This document shows, piece by piece, positions 8,479 to 17,723 of a stretch of 64,000 nt of DNA. The translations under genes and the position numbers were made by a program. Position 1 is the stretch's first letter. Each line of letters starts with the position of its first letter. This DNA comes from Mesobacillus persicus (GTDB taxonomy: Bacteria; Bacillota; Bacilli; Bacillales; Cytobacillaceae): the NCBI RefSeq assembly GCF_900109925.1, contig NZ_FOBW01000018.1, positions 1-64,000 of the forward strand, written 5' to 3'. The notes beneath the pieces were generated by a model, which searched no databases, was not told where the DNA came from, and saw only the letters and a program-made list of their open reading frames with translations.

Positions 8479-9510
8479 GTGAAAAGGAAGATTACAACTA
8501 ATCGAACTACCCATTCAATTTTCTCTGATGTGGACTTTGAACCAAAATCTCCAACAGATAAAGACCCTTCTATTAATCTAGCTGAATTTGTTGAGATTAA
8601 TGGCATTGAACAGTTCCTGTACCATGCTGGGGATAAGACAGAAAATCAGGTGATTCTTCACTTACATGGTGGGCCTGGTAATGCATTCTCAAATAAAGCT
8701 TATTTACTTAAGGAATGGAATTCGTCGTTTACGATGGTTTATTGGGATCAACGCGGTGCTGGGAAAACAGCGTTAAAAAATCCTGATGCGGTACCAACAT
8801 TTGCGAACATGTTAGAAGATATCCATGAAATTATTTTATATTTAAAAAGAAAATATCACAAACAGAAGATTGGTCTATTCGCTCATTCCTGGGGCACCAT
8901 CATCGGCTCCATTTTCGCAAACCAGCATCCAGATGATGTTGAATTTTATATCGGGGTTGGTCAGGTCATCGCACCCGTTCAAAATGAAATCGTCGGCTAT
9001 CAAGAAACCCTTCGCAGATTGAAAGAAAATGGGGATACAGAAGGGCTAAAACAGCTAGAAGTGCTCGGTGACTATCCGGGGGATAAGCCAGAAGAAATGT
9101 TAACCAAAATGAGTGTCGTCCGCGAATGGCAAGGGAAGCTCGGTATGACTAAATTTGACCCACAGGAACATTTAGATCAAATCAAACAGAGTCCCTTGTT
9201 TCATCCGGATGATTTAAAAGCTCAAAACGTTAGTGCCAAATTGCTAACCGGTTTGTTTATTGAAATGTTCCATTATAGTCTATATGATTACCCGCTTACT
9301 TATGAGGTTCCCGTATATTACATCTTAGGAAAAGACGACTGGCAAGTCCCTTCAATATTAGGAATCGAATACCTAAAGCAAATCACTGCACCAGAAAAGC
9401 AACTACTCCTAATCAAGGACAGCATGCACTCCCCCATGCTCGAAAAACCAACAGAATTCCTCCACGCCCTGCGCAAGATCATTGGGGACGGTTCTCTTGC
9501 TTCCTTTTAG
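8479..9510 (+). CDS. alpha/beta hydrolase, proline iminopeptidase-like (S33)
   Basis: This 343-residue alpha/beta-hydrolase has an oxyanion motif LHLHGGPG, the S33 signature DQRGAGKT, a nucleophile elbow FAHSWGT, and an Asp (LGKDDWQVP) and His (DSMHSPM) that complete the triad. The family includes proline iminopeptidases and related esterases or lactonases; the substrate is not predictable. It begins at GTG, 8 nt after GAGG. The last residues, GDGSLASF, are encoded by an R1 repeat that supplies the stop codon. The native gene probably ended shortly before, near KIIG. A bidirectional terminator follows. Confidence 0.85.
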   Translation: MKRKITTNRTTHSIFSDVDFEPKSPTDKDPSINLAEFVEINGIEQFLYHAGDKTENQVILHLHGGPGNAFSNKAYLLKEWNSSFTMVYWDQRGAGKTALKNPDAVPTFANMLEDIHEIILYLKRKYHKQKIGLFAHSWGTIIGSIFANQHPDDVEFYIGVGQVIAPVQNEIVGYQETLRRLKENGDTEGLKQLEVLGDYPGDKPEEMLTKMSVVREWQGKLGMTKFDPQEHLDQIKQSPLFHPDDLKAQNVSAKLLTGLFIEMFHYSLYDYPLTYEVPVYYILGKDDWQVPSILGIEYLKQITAPEKQLLLIKDSMHSPMLEKPTEFLHALRKIIGDGSLASF

Positions 9511-9535
9511 CAAAGGAAGCAAAAGAACCGTCCCC
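9484..9535. repeat. R1 repeat, copy 2 (paired arms)
   Basis: Two R1 arms face each other around a short loop; NN is CT on the left and TT on the right. The left arm forms the last seven codons and the stop region of the S33 hydrolase gene. Confidence 0.92.
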
Positions 9536-9545
9536 ACTTCAACAA

Positions 9546-9590
9546 AAGACTGAAGAGATTTCCGTAGTGGATTCTCTTCAGTCTTTTTTG
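9546..9590. terminator. bidirectional terminator
   Basis: AAGACTGAAGAGA pairs with TCTCTTCAGTCTT, with an A-run before and a T-run after. It serves the hydrolase and the converging nucleotidase gene. Confidence 0.9.
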
Positions 9591-9597
9591 TTTTGGC

Positions 9598-12500
9598 TTA
9601 TTGAACTCTTTGAATTCTTCCTTCTGATTTATATTCAAAAGGAGATGATAGTGCGTTTACGTAGTCAACTGTTGCTTCTAGGTCGACTGGTCCAACTTCC
9701 ATGTCAGTAGAAAGTCTGCCGATGCTTGTACCGATATTCCCGTACATATAGTTGTTTACGACAACTGAATATTCTTTAGATGGATCGATTGGAGTTCCAT
9801 CTGGCAGTAAGATATCAACAATTTCACCTGATGTAGCCTCATCGTCATACGTGTATGTGTAGGTGAAACCTGAGATATGGTAATCAAGCCCACGAGCGGT
9901 GATTTGCTCGTCTAAAATCACTCGTAAATCCGCACCGCTTAGGTTTACCTTATTAAGGACGTTCCCAAATGGTTGGACCGAGAATAAATCTCCGTATGTG
10001 ACTTCACCAGCTTCTAATGGGGAGCGAACACCGCCACCGTTCATTAAGGCAAAGTCTGAATCCATTGCGACTTTCATCCCATCAGCAATCAGGTTTCCAA
10101 GGGCAAGATCACCGAACTCTCTTGTGACAGTTGGGTAGCCTTTTTCTAGGGTAGAAACGGACTGGCCAACAACTTGTGCTTTGATTGGCTCGACTTTCGC
10201 CTCGTACTTATCCATAATAGCCGCTACTCCTAAGTCTGGAGTATAATCCTTTTGGAAAACCGTTTTAATTTCTGCTGTTTTGCTATAGATATCTCCAGTT
10301 AAAGGATCAATCTCTAAATCTACATCTGAGAAAGCAGAACCGTAAGAATATGCTTGAACAATTAGTTTATTGTCCACCAAACGGTTTACACTCACATGGT
10401 TGTGGGCCGCAAAGATTACGTCTACTTCATCATTGACTTGTTCGGCGATTCGACTAGCATCGAATCGATCGGTGTAACCTGTTTGTGTAGCAGGGTTATG
10501 GGCAAGTACTACAATCGCTTCAACGCCTTGTTCTTTTAACTCAGCTGTATATTTGTTAATTGCCTCTACTTCATCCGTGATTTCTAGTGTTTCGTTGCCT
10601 TTTCTTACAATCATCTCAGGTGTTTCTTGTGTGACGACACCAATTACCCCAATCTTTTCTCCACCTGTTTCTAAAACAGTATAAGGATTAGTAATTAACT
10701 GCCCGTCTCTTGTATCGTACGCATTAGCTGCTACCATTGGGAAATCGATTCCATCATAACCAGCAGTTCCATTTGGGTGCTCTCCACCATTGATCATACG
10801 ATTCAGTTCATCAATGCCTTCATCAAACTCGTGATTGCCAAGAGTACCCGCATCAAAGCCAATCTCTTCAAGAATCTCAATGGTCGGCTCGTCCTGGAAT
10901 AAAGCCGAAATTAACGGGCTTCCACCAACCATGTCGCCTGAATGAAGGATTAACGTGTTCGGATTTGTAGCTTCTTCTTGCTTTAATGCAGCGGCCGTAT
11001 ATTCAATATGACCGGCTAGTTGTTCGCCAACTTTTGTCACAGTATCCAACTGCCCATGTAAATCATTTAATCCCAAAAGCTGGACCTTTACCCCACGGTT
11101 AAGGTCGATATTGAAGATACCAAAACCGTTAGCATCTGTTAGGCCAGAATAGGAGAACGGACTTCCTTCACCAATGTATTGCTCAGCCTTTGGTGAAGTC
11201 GTAAACGTAACATTCACATCCGCAGAGATTGGTGCAATCGACCAGTTGTTGTCTGCAGTTGGTGTAATTTCTTTTACTTCAGAAATGTAATCCATTAAAA
11301 TCTGACGGTTTTCATCGGCTGAATCAACCACTAACTCACTGCCTTTTAACCCAGGGAAGTTTCCGCCCCCGCCTGCACGGTAGTTATTTGTTACAACAAC
11401 AAACTCCTGCTCAAGGTCAATTGGTTCTCCATTGTATTCAAGGTTTACGACACGGCTGGATTCTGGGTTAATCAGGTTTCCGTTCTTGTCATATTTCGGC
11501 TCTTTCGTTACATCGATTTGGTATTCAACACCGTCAATGACATCAAAGTTGTAAACCGGGAAGCTAGGATTTAGTAATTCCTGTGCTTCTGTTGTCGAAG
11601 TGTCAATGGTATTGAATTTACCTGCAGTCATCTCAATCCATTCCTTGACAACGGACCCACTCACTTTAACCGCTTTTAACGTATTGTCATAAAGGTATAA
11701 ATCACCCGCACTGCGGATCGTTAAATCGCCTTTTTTAATCTCGGTGTATTCGTCCACGCCATTACGACCTGCTTTGAACGGGGCACCTACTGATAAAATT
11801 GGAAGATCTTTTAATTCTGGCTTGTTTAACTCAAGGTAATTTTCTACATACCATTTCTGAGCGTTCGTAACGACTTGAATTGATGGATCATCCTGTACAA
11901 GCGCAAAATAGCTGTAAATGTCATCTGTTGTTGTGCCGATTGGCGTATTTACATACTCAATTGTAGCCTCGTGTTCATCCGTAACTGCCTTCACAATCTC
12001 TTCATCAGCTTGGACTCCTTCGATTGCTCTTGTGGAAGATTGAGAGCTAGCAACCGACCACTTTCCTTTCACCTTTTGTAAAGTAAGGTCAATGATCCCC
12101 AATGCTCCGCCGCCGTAACCAGCTTGGACGGCTACTACACCATTGATTGTACCTTTTGCGTTATCTACTCCTGGTAAAGGTTGTCCATCTGCCCCCTTGA
12201 ACAAAGCATCTAAACTCTTAACATCTTTGGCCGGGAATACTTTATGAGTGTGCGAGAACGTAATCGCATCAATGCCAGAGACTTTACTTAATGCATAAAC
12301 GGTGTCTTCCGTGTTTGCTTCATTTCCGCTAAAGCCCGAGTGGGCCATGGCAATAACAACATCTGCTCCTTCAGCCCTCATTTGCGGAACAAACTTTTCA
12401 GCCGCCTCGGTCACATTTTTCGTAATCACCTTGCCATCAAGATGAGCCTTGTCCCACTCATTGATTTGAGGCGGAACAAATCCAATGTAGCCAATTTTAA

Positions 12501-13104
12501 TCACTTTGGTTTTTCCGGCTTCATCGACAACTTTTTTATTAACAATTTTATATGGTGAATATTTATTTACATCATTTGTCGGGTCATTGTCATGGTCATC
12601 TACATAAACGTTTGCATTCACATATGGGAAATTTGCATCATCATAGACTTCATCTAGATACTCTAACCCATAGTTAAATTCATGGTTACCTAATGTAGCC
12701 ATGTCATAATCCATGATATTCATAGCTTCGATCGCAGGATGGACTTCTCCCTCTTCAAGTGGATCAATCTTCGCTTTGTATGTGCCAAGCGGAGTTCCCT
12801 GGATGAGGTCACCGTTGTCTACTAGTACAGAGTTGTCTGCTTCTGCACGCGCTTGTTTTACAAGAGTGGCCGTTTTCGCGAGCCCAAGTTTGGGTGCCGC
12901 GGCATTCTTGTAATAATCATAGCTTAATAGATTTGTATGAATGTCAGTTGTTTCCATGATGCGGAGTTCTACCTCTGATTGAACCTTTGGTGCAGTAGGT
13001 TTTGCTGCTAGGACATTAAACGGCATTAAAGGTGTTGCTAGCAAGCTTAGCGCAAGAGTACTAGATAAAATCTTTTTCCCCTTAGATTTGCTCCTCTTTT
13101 TCAT
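9598..13104 (-). CDS. yfkN: exported bifunctional 2',3'-cyclic-nucleotide phosphodiesterase/nucleotidase (YfkN-like)
   Basis: This 1168-residue exported enzyme has two tandem 5'-nucleotidase modules. A lysine-rich Sec signal peptide (residues 1-33, cut near VLAAK) is followed by metallophosphoesterase domain 1 with TTDIHTNLL, DNGDLIQG, LGNHEF and FSHTHK, then a 5'-nucleotidase C-terminal domain. The second module has LNDLHGQLD, HSGDMVGGSP, LGNHEFDEG and AAHNHVS, followed by a second C-terminal domain. All metal-ligand motifs are intact in both modules. The family releases phosphate and nucleosides from extracellular nucleotides. Bacillus subtilis YfkN is longer (about 1460 residues) and wall-anchored. 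This copy ends soon after the second domain without an LPxTG signal, so it is probably released or held non-covalently. Confidence 0.9.
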   Translation of the reverse strand: MKKRSKSKGKKILSSTLALSLLATPLMPFNVLAAKPTAPKVQSEVELRIMETTDIHTNLLSYDYYKNAAAPKLGLAKTATLVKQARAEADNSVLVDNGDLIQGTPLGTYKAKIDPLEEGEVHPAIEAMNIMDYDMATLGNHEFNYGLEYLDEVYDDANFPYVNANVYVDDHDNDPTNDVNKYSPYKIVNKKVVDEAGKTKVIKIGYIGFVPPQINEWDKAHLDGKVITKNVTEAAEKFVPQMRAEGADVVIAMAHSGFSGNEANTEDTVYALSKVSGIDAITFSHTHKVFPAKDVKSLDALFKGADGQPLPGVDNAKGTINGVVAVQAGYGGGALGIIDLTLQKVKGKWSVASSQSSTRAIEGVQADEEIVKAVTDEHEATIEYVNTPIGTTTDDIYSYFALVQDDPSIQVVTNAQKWYVENYLELNKPELKDLPILSVGAPFKAGRNGVDEYTEIKKGDLTIRSAGDLYLYDNTLKAVKVSGSVVKEWIEMTAGKFNTIDTSTTEAQELLNPSFPVYNFDVIDGVEYQIDVTKEPKYDKNGNLINPESSRVVNLEYNGEPIDLEQEFVVVTNNYRAGGGGNFPGLKGSELVVDSADENRQILMDYISEVKEITPTADNNWSIAPISADVNVTFTTSPKAEQYIGEGSPFSYSGLTDANGFGIFNIDLNRGVKVQLLGLNDLHGQLDTVTKVGEQLAGHIEYTAAALKQEEATNPNTLILHSGDMVGGSPLISALFQDEPTIEILEEIGFDAGTLGNHEFDEGIDELNRMINGGEHPNGTAGYDGIDFPMVAANAYDTRDGQLITNPYTVLETGGEKIGVIGVVTQETPEMIVRKGNETLEITDEVEAINKYTAELKEQGVEAIVVLAHNPATQTGYTDRFDASRIAEQVNDEVDVIFAAHNHVSVNRLVDNKLIVQAYSYGSAFSDVDLEIDPLTGDIYSKTAEIKTVFQKDYTPDLGVAAIMDKYEAKVEPIKAQVVGQSVSTLEKGYPTVTREFGDLALGNLIADGMKVAMDSDFALMNGGGVRSPLEAGEVTYGDLFSVQPFGNVLNKVNLSGADLRVILDEQITARGLDYHISGFTYTYTYDDEATSGEIVDILLPDGTPIDPSKEYSVVVNNYMYGNIGTSIGRLSTDMEVGPVDLEATVDYVNALSSPFEYKSEGRIQRVQ

Positions 13105-13252
13105 ACGCTACATCCATCCTTCGATATTTTTTGAACCCGAATAGGCTCTAAAGCTAAATATAGCAGAATTATTTTTTAAAGGTTTAAAACATTTGAAATA
13201 TGAATCTAACAGCCTATAATATTTTTTATCCAGTGAATCTGAAGACCTAAAC

Positions 13253-13275
13253 AGGGACGGTTCTCCTGCTTCTTT
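13253..13275 (+). repeat. R1 repeat, copy 3 (single arm)
   Basis: This is one R1 arm with NN = CC, about 150 bp upstream of the nucleotidase start. No matching second arm lies nearby. Confidence 0.85.
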
Positions 13276-13315
13276 GGTAGGAATTCCGTGGATGATAAAT
13301 AGCATACAATAGACA

Positions 13316-13343
13316 ACAAAAAGCGCTTTAAATAATAAAGCGC
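13316..13343 (-). terminator. terminator of the Dph6-like gene
   Basis: GCGCTTTA (13323-13330) pairs with TAAAGCGC (13336-13343). On the minus strand it is followed by TTTTTGTTG. Confidence 0.8.
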
Positions 13344-13379
13344 CTAAGTAGATTTCTTCATCCTTAGTTTCTATTCCTT

Positions 13380-13527
13380 TTATATTGAGTAATCCATTTC
13401 GTGCAGAAACACTGTAACTTCACTACAAGAACCCATATCTTTGTTGAATCTCTCTGCACCTTTAGCACAATAATAGCTTCCAGAACGAAAACTCCTAATA
13501 CTTATAAAGCAAATATATCGACAGCCC
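13380..13527 (-). other. possible gene remnant or tiny open frame
   Basis: The minus-strand frame ending at the TAA at 13380-13382 reads as protein-like sequence: SGSYYCAKGAERFNKDMG, later EVTVFLHEMDY. It has no ATG, GTG or TTG start between it and the upstream stop. It may be the decayed 3' end of a gene. Nothing in it was recognised. Confidence 0.25.
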
Positions 13528-13555
13528 AGACTAATCTAATTTAGAAACTTAAAAT

Positions 13556-14227
13556 TTAGGTTTGAAGACCATATTTCCTATACTCTAGCTTTTTCGTTGT
13601 TTCTAGTTCAATGACTTCAGGTTGCTCAAGTATAATTCTTTGTTTAAAAAGTGGGCCATCATAAACAAAGGTATGATACTCCCCAGCTTCCCCCATTGGA
13701 CAGACCTTTTCTAGTTTAATATCTCGTAAAAAGGAGTCATCTAAGTCTCTCCCGAGCCATGATTCATCAAGCACATCTTCCCTCACTCGAATTACCGTTG
13801 ATTTGTACCCTGAATCGACGAATGTTTTTAATCCATTCAACGCATCTTTCTCCTCCATCCAAAGAGGATAGATTGCATCAATGCCAACTGCCTCGGCGAC
13901 CTTTTCTCCCCACTCCCGATGGGGATCAAAATATAAATCTCCAAAAGCAACTCCAGTAATCTTAAGTTGCCCCTTTAATTCTATTAAATCTTTTACAAAG
14001 CTGTCCGTGTACCCTTCAAAGGAACAACGTATAAAATGTACAGGAATCCCTAATGCTTCCCCTTGAAGTTTAATCATTTCCATCTTCTCTCCGTGGCCAA
14101 AGGTTCTGCCAATTTCAGCGGGAACCGTCGTCACCAAACAAGCAACCTCAATCCCCTGCCTTGTCAAAACATCCAGAGCGAGACAACCATCTTTCCCCCC
14201 ACTCCAAGAAAGTGCTAATCTTTTCAT
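13556..14227 (-). CDS. Dph6-like PP-loop ATPase (diphthine-ammonia ligase family)
   Basis: This 223-residue protein carries the N-type PP-loop SGGKDG at residues 9-14 and the family signature MGEAGEYHTFVYDGPLF near residue 180. In archaea and eukaryotes the family amidates diphthine on elongation factor 2. Bacteria lack diphthamide, so the bacterial members are ATP-dependent amide-forming enzymes of unknown substrate. The ATG at 14227 follows GGAGGAAACTAA. An R1 hairpin lies only 15 nt upstream of the start codon, just outside the ribosome binding site. It is a single-gene unit with its own terminator at 13316. Confidence 0.85.
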   Translation of the reverse strand: MKRLALSWSGGKDGCLALDVLTRQGIEVACLVTTVPAEIGRTFGHGEKMEMIKLQGEALGIPVHFIRCSFEGYTDSFVKDLIELKGQLKITGVAFGDLYFDPHREWGEKVAEAVGIDAIYPLWMEEKDALNGLKTFVDSGYKSTVIRVREDVLDESWLGRDLDDSFLRDIKLEKVCPMGEAGEYHTFVYDGPLFKQRIILEQPEVIELETTKKLEYRKYGLQT

Positions 14228-14241
14228 TTAGTTTCCTCCTC

Positions 14242-14294
14242 TGGGGACGGTTCTCCTGCTTCCCGATAACCAAAAAGCAGCAAGAGAACCGTCC
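14242..14294. repeat. R1 repeat, copy 4 (paired arms)
   Basis: Two R1 arms lie directly upstream of the Dph6-like ribosome binding site. NN is CC on the left and CT on the right, with a longer, imperfect loop. Confidence 0.88.
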
Positions 14295-14416
14295 ATCCTT
14301 TACGAACAATTGAATAAAATCATCAAGGCTGCATGTCCCCTGATTCTAAAGTTTGTTACCAACAATATAATAATTTGAACGCAAGTATGTAAAGAAAATA
14401 ATAGGTGGTGATTGGA

Positions 14417-15670
14417 GTGAAGCAACAAAGACCCTTTTCGTACCAGAAGGTTTTTGTTATCGGGAGTGGTTTCCTTGCCTTATCGCTTGCCTGGGCATTC
14501 TATAACGCCTATATGCCTCTAATTTTAGGAGACTTTATCGATAGTAGGGCTATTCGTGGTGCGATTATGGGGTTAGATAATCTCCTTGCTGTTCTTTTAA
14601 TCCCTGTCATTGGTGCATGGTCAGATAAAATTGATACCCGAATCGGAAACAGACTACCCTTTATAGTCATCGGTATGCCGTTAGCTGCGTTTTCTTTTAT
14701 TTTGCTCCCTTTTGCTTCCGTATCTACCTTCTGGATTCTCATATTTGTTGACATCATCTTTCTACTTGCCATGACCATCTACCGAGCACCGGTTATTGCA
14801 CTCATGCCTGACCACACTCCACCAGAGAAACGCTCAACGGCAAACGGGATCATCAATCTTATGGGTGGAATCGGTGCCATCATTGCTTTATTTGGATTAT
14901 CAACTCTATATGGAATCAACCGAACATACCCGTTTATCGTTGCAGGACTTTTGTTGCTGATTACCTTCATTTTACTCTTCTTCACAGTAGACCGAAAGCC
15001 ACCCTATGCAGAAAAAGCAAAAGATGAGTTAGGGGAAGCTTTAGCATCAAATTCGTTTTTAGCCCTATTTAGACTACTGAAAATGAAAGAATTTCGTGGA
15101 CACCTCTTCGTCTTAGTAGCTATTTTCCTGTATTTTATCGGATTTACTGGCGTAGAATCCCAATTTACAGTCTATGCGGTCGAACATTTGAACATGAAAG
15201 AAAGTACTGCTGGCTTCACGCTTGGATTTTTCAGTTTATCTTTCGTCCTGTTTGCCGTTCCAGCTGGAATTTTAGGAAGTAAATGGGGAAAAGCCCCCTC
15301 CATGCTGGTTGGATTAATCGTGCAGCCAATCATTTTTATCAGCATCCCTCTCATTCCTTTACTAGGGTCAATCGTTCCGGATATTAACCAGGTTTTACTT
15401 TTACAAGTCATGCTGTTCCTAGGTGGAATCGCTTGGGCGTTCATTAATGTTCAGGCTTATCCATTGGTGGCCGATTTAGGTGGCAAGAGCAAAATTGGCT
15501 TTTTCACAGGGCTCTATTATCTCTTCTCGATGGCCTCTGCCATCGTAGCACCAGGAATCCTCGGGCTCCTGATGGATTTGTTCACCCACTCCGCTCTCTT
15601 TTACGGTTCTGCCGTGACGTTCGTTGCAGCCTACTATTTTCTAAGAAAGGGACACCATTTGATCAAGTGA
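14417..15670 (+). CDS. MFS transporter, SLC45-like sugar/cation symporter type
   Basis: This 417-residue protein has 12 predicted membrane segments and fits the major facilitator superfamily. The loop between TM2 and TM3 contains GAWSDKIDTRIGNRLPF, the D-R-GRRRPF-like motif typical of the SLC45/GPH-type sugar transporters. A long cytoplasmic loop around residues 200-225 divides the halves. The GTG at 14417 sits 5-6 nt after AGGTGGTGA; upstream GTG codons fall inside that site. Its stop codon is followed at once by an R1 arm. No sugar gene is adjacent, so the substrate is open. Confidence 0.85.
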   Translation: MKQQRPFSYQKVFVIGSGFLALSLAWAFYNAYMPLILGDFIDSRAIRGAIMGLDNLLAVLLIPVIGAWSDKIDTRIGNRLPFIVIGMPLAAFSFILLPFASVSTFWILIFVDIIFLLAMTIYRAPVIALMPDHTPPEKRSTANGIINLMGGIGAIIALFGLSTLYGINRTYPFIVAGLLLLITFILLFFTVDRKPPYAEKAKDELGEALASNSFLALFRLLKMKEFRGHLFVLVAIFLYFIGFTGVESQFTVYAVEHLNMKESTAGFTLGFFSLSFVLFAVPAGILGSKWGKAPSMLVGLIVQPIIFISIPLIPLLGSIVPDINQVLLLQVMLFLGGIAWAFINVQAYPLVADLGGKSKIGFFTGLYYLFSMASAIVAPGILGLLMDLFTHSALFYGSAVTFVAAYYFLRKGHHLIK

Positions 15671-15702
15671 GGAAGCAAAGGGACGGTTCTCCTGCTTCCT
15701 CG
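15669..15702 (+). repeat. R1 repeat, copy 5 (single arm with short inverted flank)
   Basis: Directly after the MFS stop codon, GAGGAAGC is followed by a full R1 arm (NN = CC) that ends in GCTTCCTC. It looks like a shortened hairpin. Confidence 0.88.
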
Positions 15703-15823
15703 CAATCCAAGCTAAACCATTCAATCAGCTAGCAATTCCCGAATCTGTCTAGCTAAACTAAAAAGACCGTCATATGACGATCTCCATTAGTGTCCTTACC
15801 TAATTAAGGACAAAATACTAATC

Positions 15824-15949
15824 TTATTTAGATTTCTTTTGTGACTGAAGTACTACTTTCTCTAGGCCAGCTTCCCCAGCAAATTCTGCTTCTCCTTTTG
15901 GTGGGACATTTTTGTTATTCTTCAAATGGGTATGATTCTTTTTAGCCAT
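15824..15949 (-). CDS. 41-residue basic protein, possibly a gamma-type-like small acid-soluble spore protein
   Basis: This short gene encodes 41 residues starting MAKKNHTHLKNNKN and ending in a lysine-rich tail. It is strongly supported by AAAAAGGGGGTGACAGT directly upstream of the ATG. The middle segment GEAEFAGEAGLEKVVLQSQK lines up with the repeat of gamma-type SASPs (consensus like GTEFASETNAQQVRKQN): E-F-A and E are kept, and so is a later V. The resemblance is by eye, and the protein has only one such unit, so a spore role is inference. No sigma-G promoter was identified. The gene converges on the MFS gene. Confidence 0.7.
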   Translation of the reverse strand: MAKKNHTHLKNNKNVPPKGEAEFAGEAGLEKVVLQSQKKSK

Positions 15950-16110
15950 ACTGTCACCCCCTTTTTATTTGGTTTACTCCTATATGGATGCCGCTCGGAG
16001 TTTTCCTCCAAGACGTTATATTACTGGCACCCCGAATTTAGTTTGCTATCTTTTTCGAGGCTTATGCTTTTGATCTTCCCCAATCATAACCCTAAGGACC
16101 AAAACGAAAT

Positions 16111-16142
16111 AAGGGAAGCAGGATTCATTCCCTGCTCCCCTT
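16111..16142 (-). terminator. terminator of the nrd operon
   Basis: On the minus strand a GGGGAGCAGG/CCTGCTTCCC hairpin is followed by TTATTTCGTTTT, about 40 bp after the flavodoxin stop codon. Confidence 0.8.
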
Positions 16143-16181
16143 AACTTCTAAGGTATAAACCTGCCACAGATTCTTCTTAAC

Positions 16182-16655
16182 TCAATGTCTGCCAGCCAGT
16201 CCATTAGCGACGTGTTGAATCCGCTGTACTCGATTTACGATGGCCACCACTAACCTATGACAGCGATCCACATCCTGGTCCTGTGGAGTGAGCTCTACCT
16301 TCAAAATCGCAGCCAGATTCGTATGCACATAAAGCATATCTCGAAACAAATCAACCGCTCCACAATATCGAAGATAAAAGCTATCTCCTGTTCCAAAAAT
16401 AGCGGTAACCAAACTCTTTCTCCCCAATAATTCAAACGCTTGATAAAGCCCTCGCATTTCCGTCGGGATTTCTCCGTTTCCCCAAGTGTAAGTACCAACC
16501 GCTATCGCATCGAACTGATTTAAATCCAAGAGCGGGAAATCTTCAATTTTATACAAAGTGACCTCAACTGAATGGGCAAGAAATAGTTCAAATAGCTCTT
16601 CTGCTAATTCCTTCGTATTTCCTGTGATTGACGCATAAACAATTGCAACTTTCAT
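16182..16655 (-). CDS. flavodoxin, last gene of the ribonucleotide reductase operon
   Basis: This 157-residue FMN protein starts MKVAIVYASITGNTKE, with the phosphate-binding loop at SITGNT. GTYTWGNGEIP and TAIFGTGDSFYLRYCGA form the flavin-side loops typical of short-chain flavodoxins. Its ATG lies 1 nt after the nrdB stop codon (TAAAATG), so it is translationally coupled; a longer in-frame ATG at 16676 has no ribosome binding site. Position in the operon suggests it delivers electrons to the reductase or helps assemble the metal cofactor, as NrdI does in class Ib systems. It is longer than NrdI, so this role is inferred. Confidence 0.88.
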   Translation of the reverse strand: MKVAIVYASITGNTKELAEELFELFLAHSVEVTLYKIEDFPLLDLNQFDAIAVGTYTWGNGEIPTEMRGLYQAFELLGRKSLVTAIFGTGDSFYLRYCGAVDLFRDMLYVHTNLAAILKVELTPQDQDVDRCHRLVVAIVNRVQRIQHVANGLAGRH

Positions 16656-16656
16656 T

Positions 16657-17697
16657 TTACAATTCATCAAATCCATTGGACTGCGAAACTTTCGTATACG
16701 TTCTTGATTTTTGTTCGAAGAAATCGGATTTTGTCTCGTTCATCATTTCATCACCAAATACTTGAATCCACGGCATAGGGTTCGTTCTTTCTTCATAAAG
16801 ATTCTTCAAGCCAAGCTGGCGTAATCGTTTATTCGCCAAGTATTCGACATACCCTTCGAACTCAACTAAATCAATACCCTCTATATCCGTTAAAATGTAA
16901 TGGGCCCACTCTTTTTCTAACATCACAGCCTGACCAATAGCTTCATAAATATACTGAATGTTTTCTTCCGTATGAAGGCCAGGGTTTTCCGTTAAAAGAA
17001 TCCGAATAAACTGTGAGATAAAATAGGCGTGCTGCATTTCATCTCGTTGAATATAGCTGATCATCGTGCTTGTTTTCAGCATTTTTTGTTGACGAGCTAA
17101 ATGATAGAAAAACGCAAACCCTGCATAAAAATAGATTCCTTCCAAATTTATCGAATTCACAGCTAATTTTAATAACGACTGGGGCATCGGCTCTTGTCTA
17201 AACTCTTCATAGGCATCTAGTATAAGTTGATTGCGCTTCCTGACGATGGGATCATTTTTCGCTTCATTAAACCGTGCATTTTGTTCTCCAATTGGAACAA
17301 GAGAACTTAAAATATACGAATACGATTCATTATGGACGGCTTCTTGCTGGGAAATCACCGCAAAAATTGCTTTAAAACTTGAGTCTGTGACATAATCCAT
17401 AACTTGACTCATTGTCGGTGTTTGCAAGCTGTCCAAACATGCAAGCTGCGTATTAATCCGTAGGAAAACGTCTTTTTCAATCGCACTTAGAGAGTCCCAT
17501 TGTTTAATATCATCCTGCATATTAATCTCTTGTGCTTTCCAAAAGTTTGCCAGCAAGGTTTGATACATATCGTACATCTGTGGATAAGCGATATCATTCC
17601 AATTCAACAAACCTGAGGATTTGCCATTGATGATCCCAGTTGATTTATTTGGATCATCTGGATTTAACAGTTTAATTTTAGTTAATTTATGATCCAT
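16657..17697 (-). CDS. nrdB: class I ribonucleotide reductase, small (radical) subunit
   Basis: This 346-residue beta subunit holds the diiron/dimetal centre and radical of class I ribonucleotide reductase. The expected ligands are visible: D89, E119 and H122, the radical tyrosine Y126 with the canonical E-x2-H-x3-Y spacing, then E186, E220 and H223. The C-terminal tail SQSNGFDEL supplies the peptide that docks on the large subunit. The frame extends upstream to 17736, but the ATG at 17697 is chosen because GAGGGGAGAAGGA precedes it. It lies between nrdA and a flavodoxin gene in one transcript controlled by a cobalamin riboswitch. Whether it uses Fe or Mn cannot be read from sequence. Confidence 0.93.
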   Translation of the reverse strand: MDHKLTKIKLLNPDDPNKSTGIINGKSSGLLNWNDIAYPQMYDMYQTLLANFWKAQEINMQDDIKQWDSLSAIEKDVFLRINTQLACLDSLQTPTMSQVMDYVTDSSFKAIFAVISQQEAVHNESYSYILSSLVPIGEQNARFNEAKNDPIVRKRNQLILDAYEEFRQEPMPQSLLKLAVNSINLEGIYFYAGFAFFYHLARQQKMLKTSTMISYIQRDEMQHAYFISQFIRILLTENPGLHTEENIQYIYEAIGQAVMLEKEWAHYILTDIEGIDLVEFEGYVEYLANKRLRQLGLKNLYEERTNPMPWIQVFGDEMMNETKSDFFEQKSRTYTKVSQSNGFDEL

Positions 17698-17723
17698 TCT
17701 ATCCTTCTCCCCTCTTCTGTCCA

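Noticed and set aside
13108-13305. 65-codon frame upstream of the large nucleotidase gene
   Set aside because: It runs through an R1 arm and the promoter region, with no ribosome binding site.
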